A program made the translations under genes and the position numbers. DNA of 64,000 nucleotides. Origin: Rubripirellula amarantea. GTDB taxonomy: Bacteria; Planctomycetota; Planctomycetia; Pirellulales; Pirellulaceae. The first letter of the stretch is position 1. Every line of letters begins with the position of its first letter. The notes beneath the pieces are model-generated. The model saw only the letters and a list, made by a program, of their open reading frames with translations, ran no database searches and had not been told where the DNA came from. The stretch covers positions 640,721-704,720 of the forward strand of contig NZ_SJPI01000002.1 in assembly GCF_007859865.1 (NCBI RefSeq). The letters are read 5' to 3'. Below, piece after piece: positions 63,599 to 64,000 of this stretch.

Positions 63599-63646
63599 CC
63601 CATTGATTGGCGAACTGGTCGCCCCATTGATCGGCGAACTGGTCGC
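63599..63646. repeat. 24-bp tandem duplication
   Basis: CCCATTGAT(T/C)GGCGAACTGG plus TCGC, two copies with one difference, in the gap between the hypothetical gene and the membrane protein. Confidence 0.9.
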
Positions 63647-63695
63647 ATCGGTTGAGCTGGAGTGACCCGCCGTACCAGCTCGCGGCGCCGCTTGG

Positions 63696-64000
63696 TTAAG
63701 CGAGTCGTTTTTTCAGGTTCCACCGTTGAGGCAGTTGGCAAACCGCGACGGCAACGAAGATCGCTAGGCAGGGTGTGGCGGGAGCTCGCATGCGAGCATT
63801 GGTCCAATACACCGAATGGACGATGGTTAGCGCCAGCACCAACGCGAAGCTGGTCCAAGCAATCGGATGTCGATAACGATGCCTCATCGCTTTGACACCC
63901 ACAATCACCGCAACAAAGAACGCGACGTAGTACAGCCCCGCGATGAGGCTCAAAAGAACAGATCGTCCCGCGACTAAGTGCGGAAACGGAGCCCACAAAC
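63696..64000 (-). CDS. C-terminal end of a polytopic membrane protein, cut by right edge
   Basis: About 101 codons open to the right edge. Three hydrophobic segments (LLSLIAGLYYVAFFVAVIVGV, AWTSFALVLALTIVHSVYW, APATPCLAIFVAVAVCQL) and the closing SVYWTNARMRAPATPCLAIF block resemble the C-terminal end of family-39-type glycosyltransferases (dolichyl-phosphate-mannose-like). The start is outside the window, so this is only a tentative assignment. Confidence 0.6.
   Translation of the reverse strand, partial: LWAPFPHLVAGRSVLLSLIAGLYYVAFFVAVIVGVKAMRHRYRHPIAWTSFALVLALTIVHSVYWTNARMRAPATPCLAIFVAVAVCQLPQRWNLKKRLA

Noticed and set aside
63520-63996. 158-codon minus frame near the right edge
   Set aside because: It overlaps the membrane-protein frame and the 24-bp repeats; lacks membrane or domain pattern.

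Overview
The window looks like chromosomal DNA from a marine planctomycete of the Rhodopirellula/Pirellulales type. This is inferred from the mix of genes: a formylglycine-type sulfatase, secreted Tat-type TIM-barrel proteins, EF-hand and secretin-N proteins, BatA/VWA membrane proteins, a DUF1573-type protein, many long secreted proteins without known family, and an rsmH gene outside a division cluster. GC content is moderate, genes are loosely packed and there are few long operons. No rRNA, tRNA or CRISPR array was seen.

Layout. 1-1439 is the end of an alpha/beta-hydrolase-domain gene running off the left edge. 1574-4914 looks like a decayed 3.3 kb island: near-identical direct repeats enclose three consecutive secreted-protein genes, of which the first is frameshifted by a 7-bp duplication and the second is cut by a stop codon, plus the C-terminal half of a tyrosine recombinase. 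5100-10280 holds a sialidase-like/esterase fusion and several small accessory genes separated by repeats. 10522-20016 holds an M16 protease, a Rieske protein, hydrolases, and an overlapping pair coding for an EF-hand/P-domain protein and a secretin-N-domain protein. 20167-24498 holds a TIM-barrel protein, planctomycete hypotheticals and a short UvrC relative.

24892-28355 is the most informative operon: a COG3618 lactonase, a Zn-dependent dehydrogenase very like L-galactonate 5-dehydrogenase (YjjN/LgoD), and a UxaE-type tagaturonate epimerase. Together they fit a route from L-galactonolactone via L-galactonate and D-tagaturonate to D-fructuronate, as expected in an organism feeding on red-algal galactans. 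A strong palindrome lies between this operon and the divergent lexA.

29912-35187 codes for a BatA/VWA pair; 35389-37402 for GDP-L-fucose synthesis (fcl, gmd); 37796-47653 for secreted proteins, rsmH, a FemAB/GNAT-like protein and a PQQ-propeller protein. 48176-49558 is a sulfatase with an altered active-site motif; 49573-51874 is a RegB/RegA-like redox two-component system. The right part carries arfB, a glycosyltransferase, agmatine deiminase, purine nucleoside phosphorylase, a split pair of glutamate-synthase-like domains, mfd, and a membrane-protein gene cut by the right edge.

A recurring feature is that short tandem arrays (units of 12-28 bp, each with a different sequence) sit in the gaps, very often at or across the stop codon of a gene. 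In one case the array supplies the C-terminal tail of a protein.
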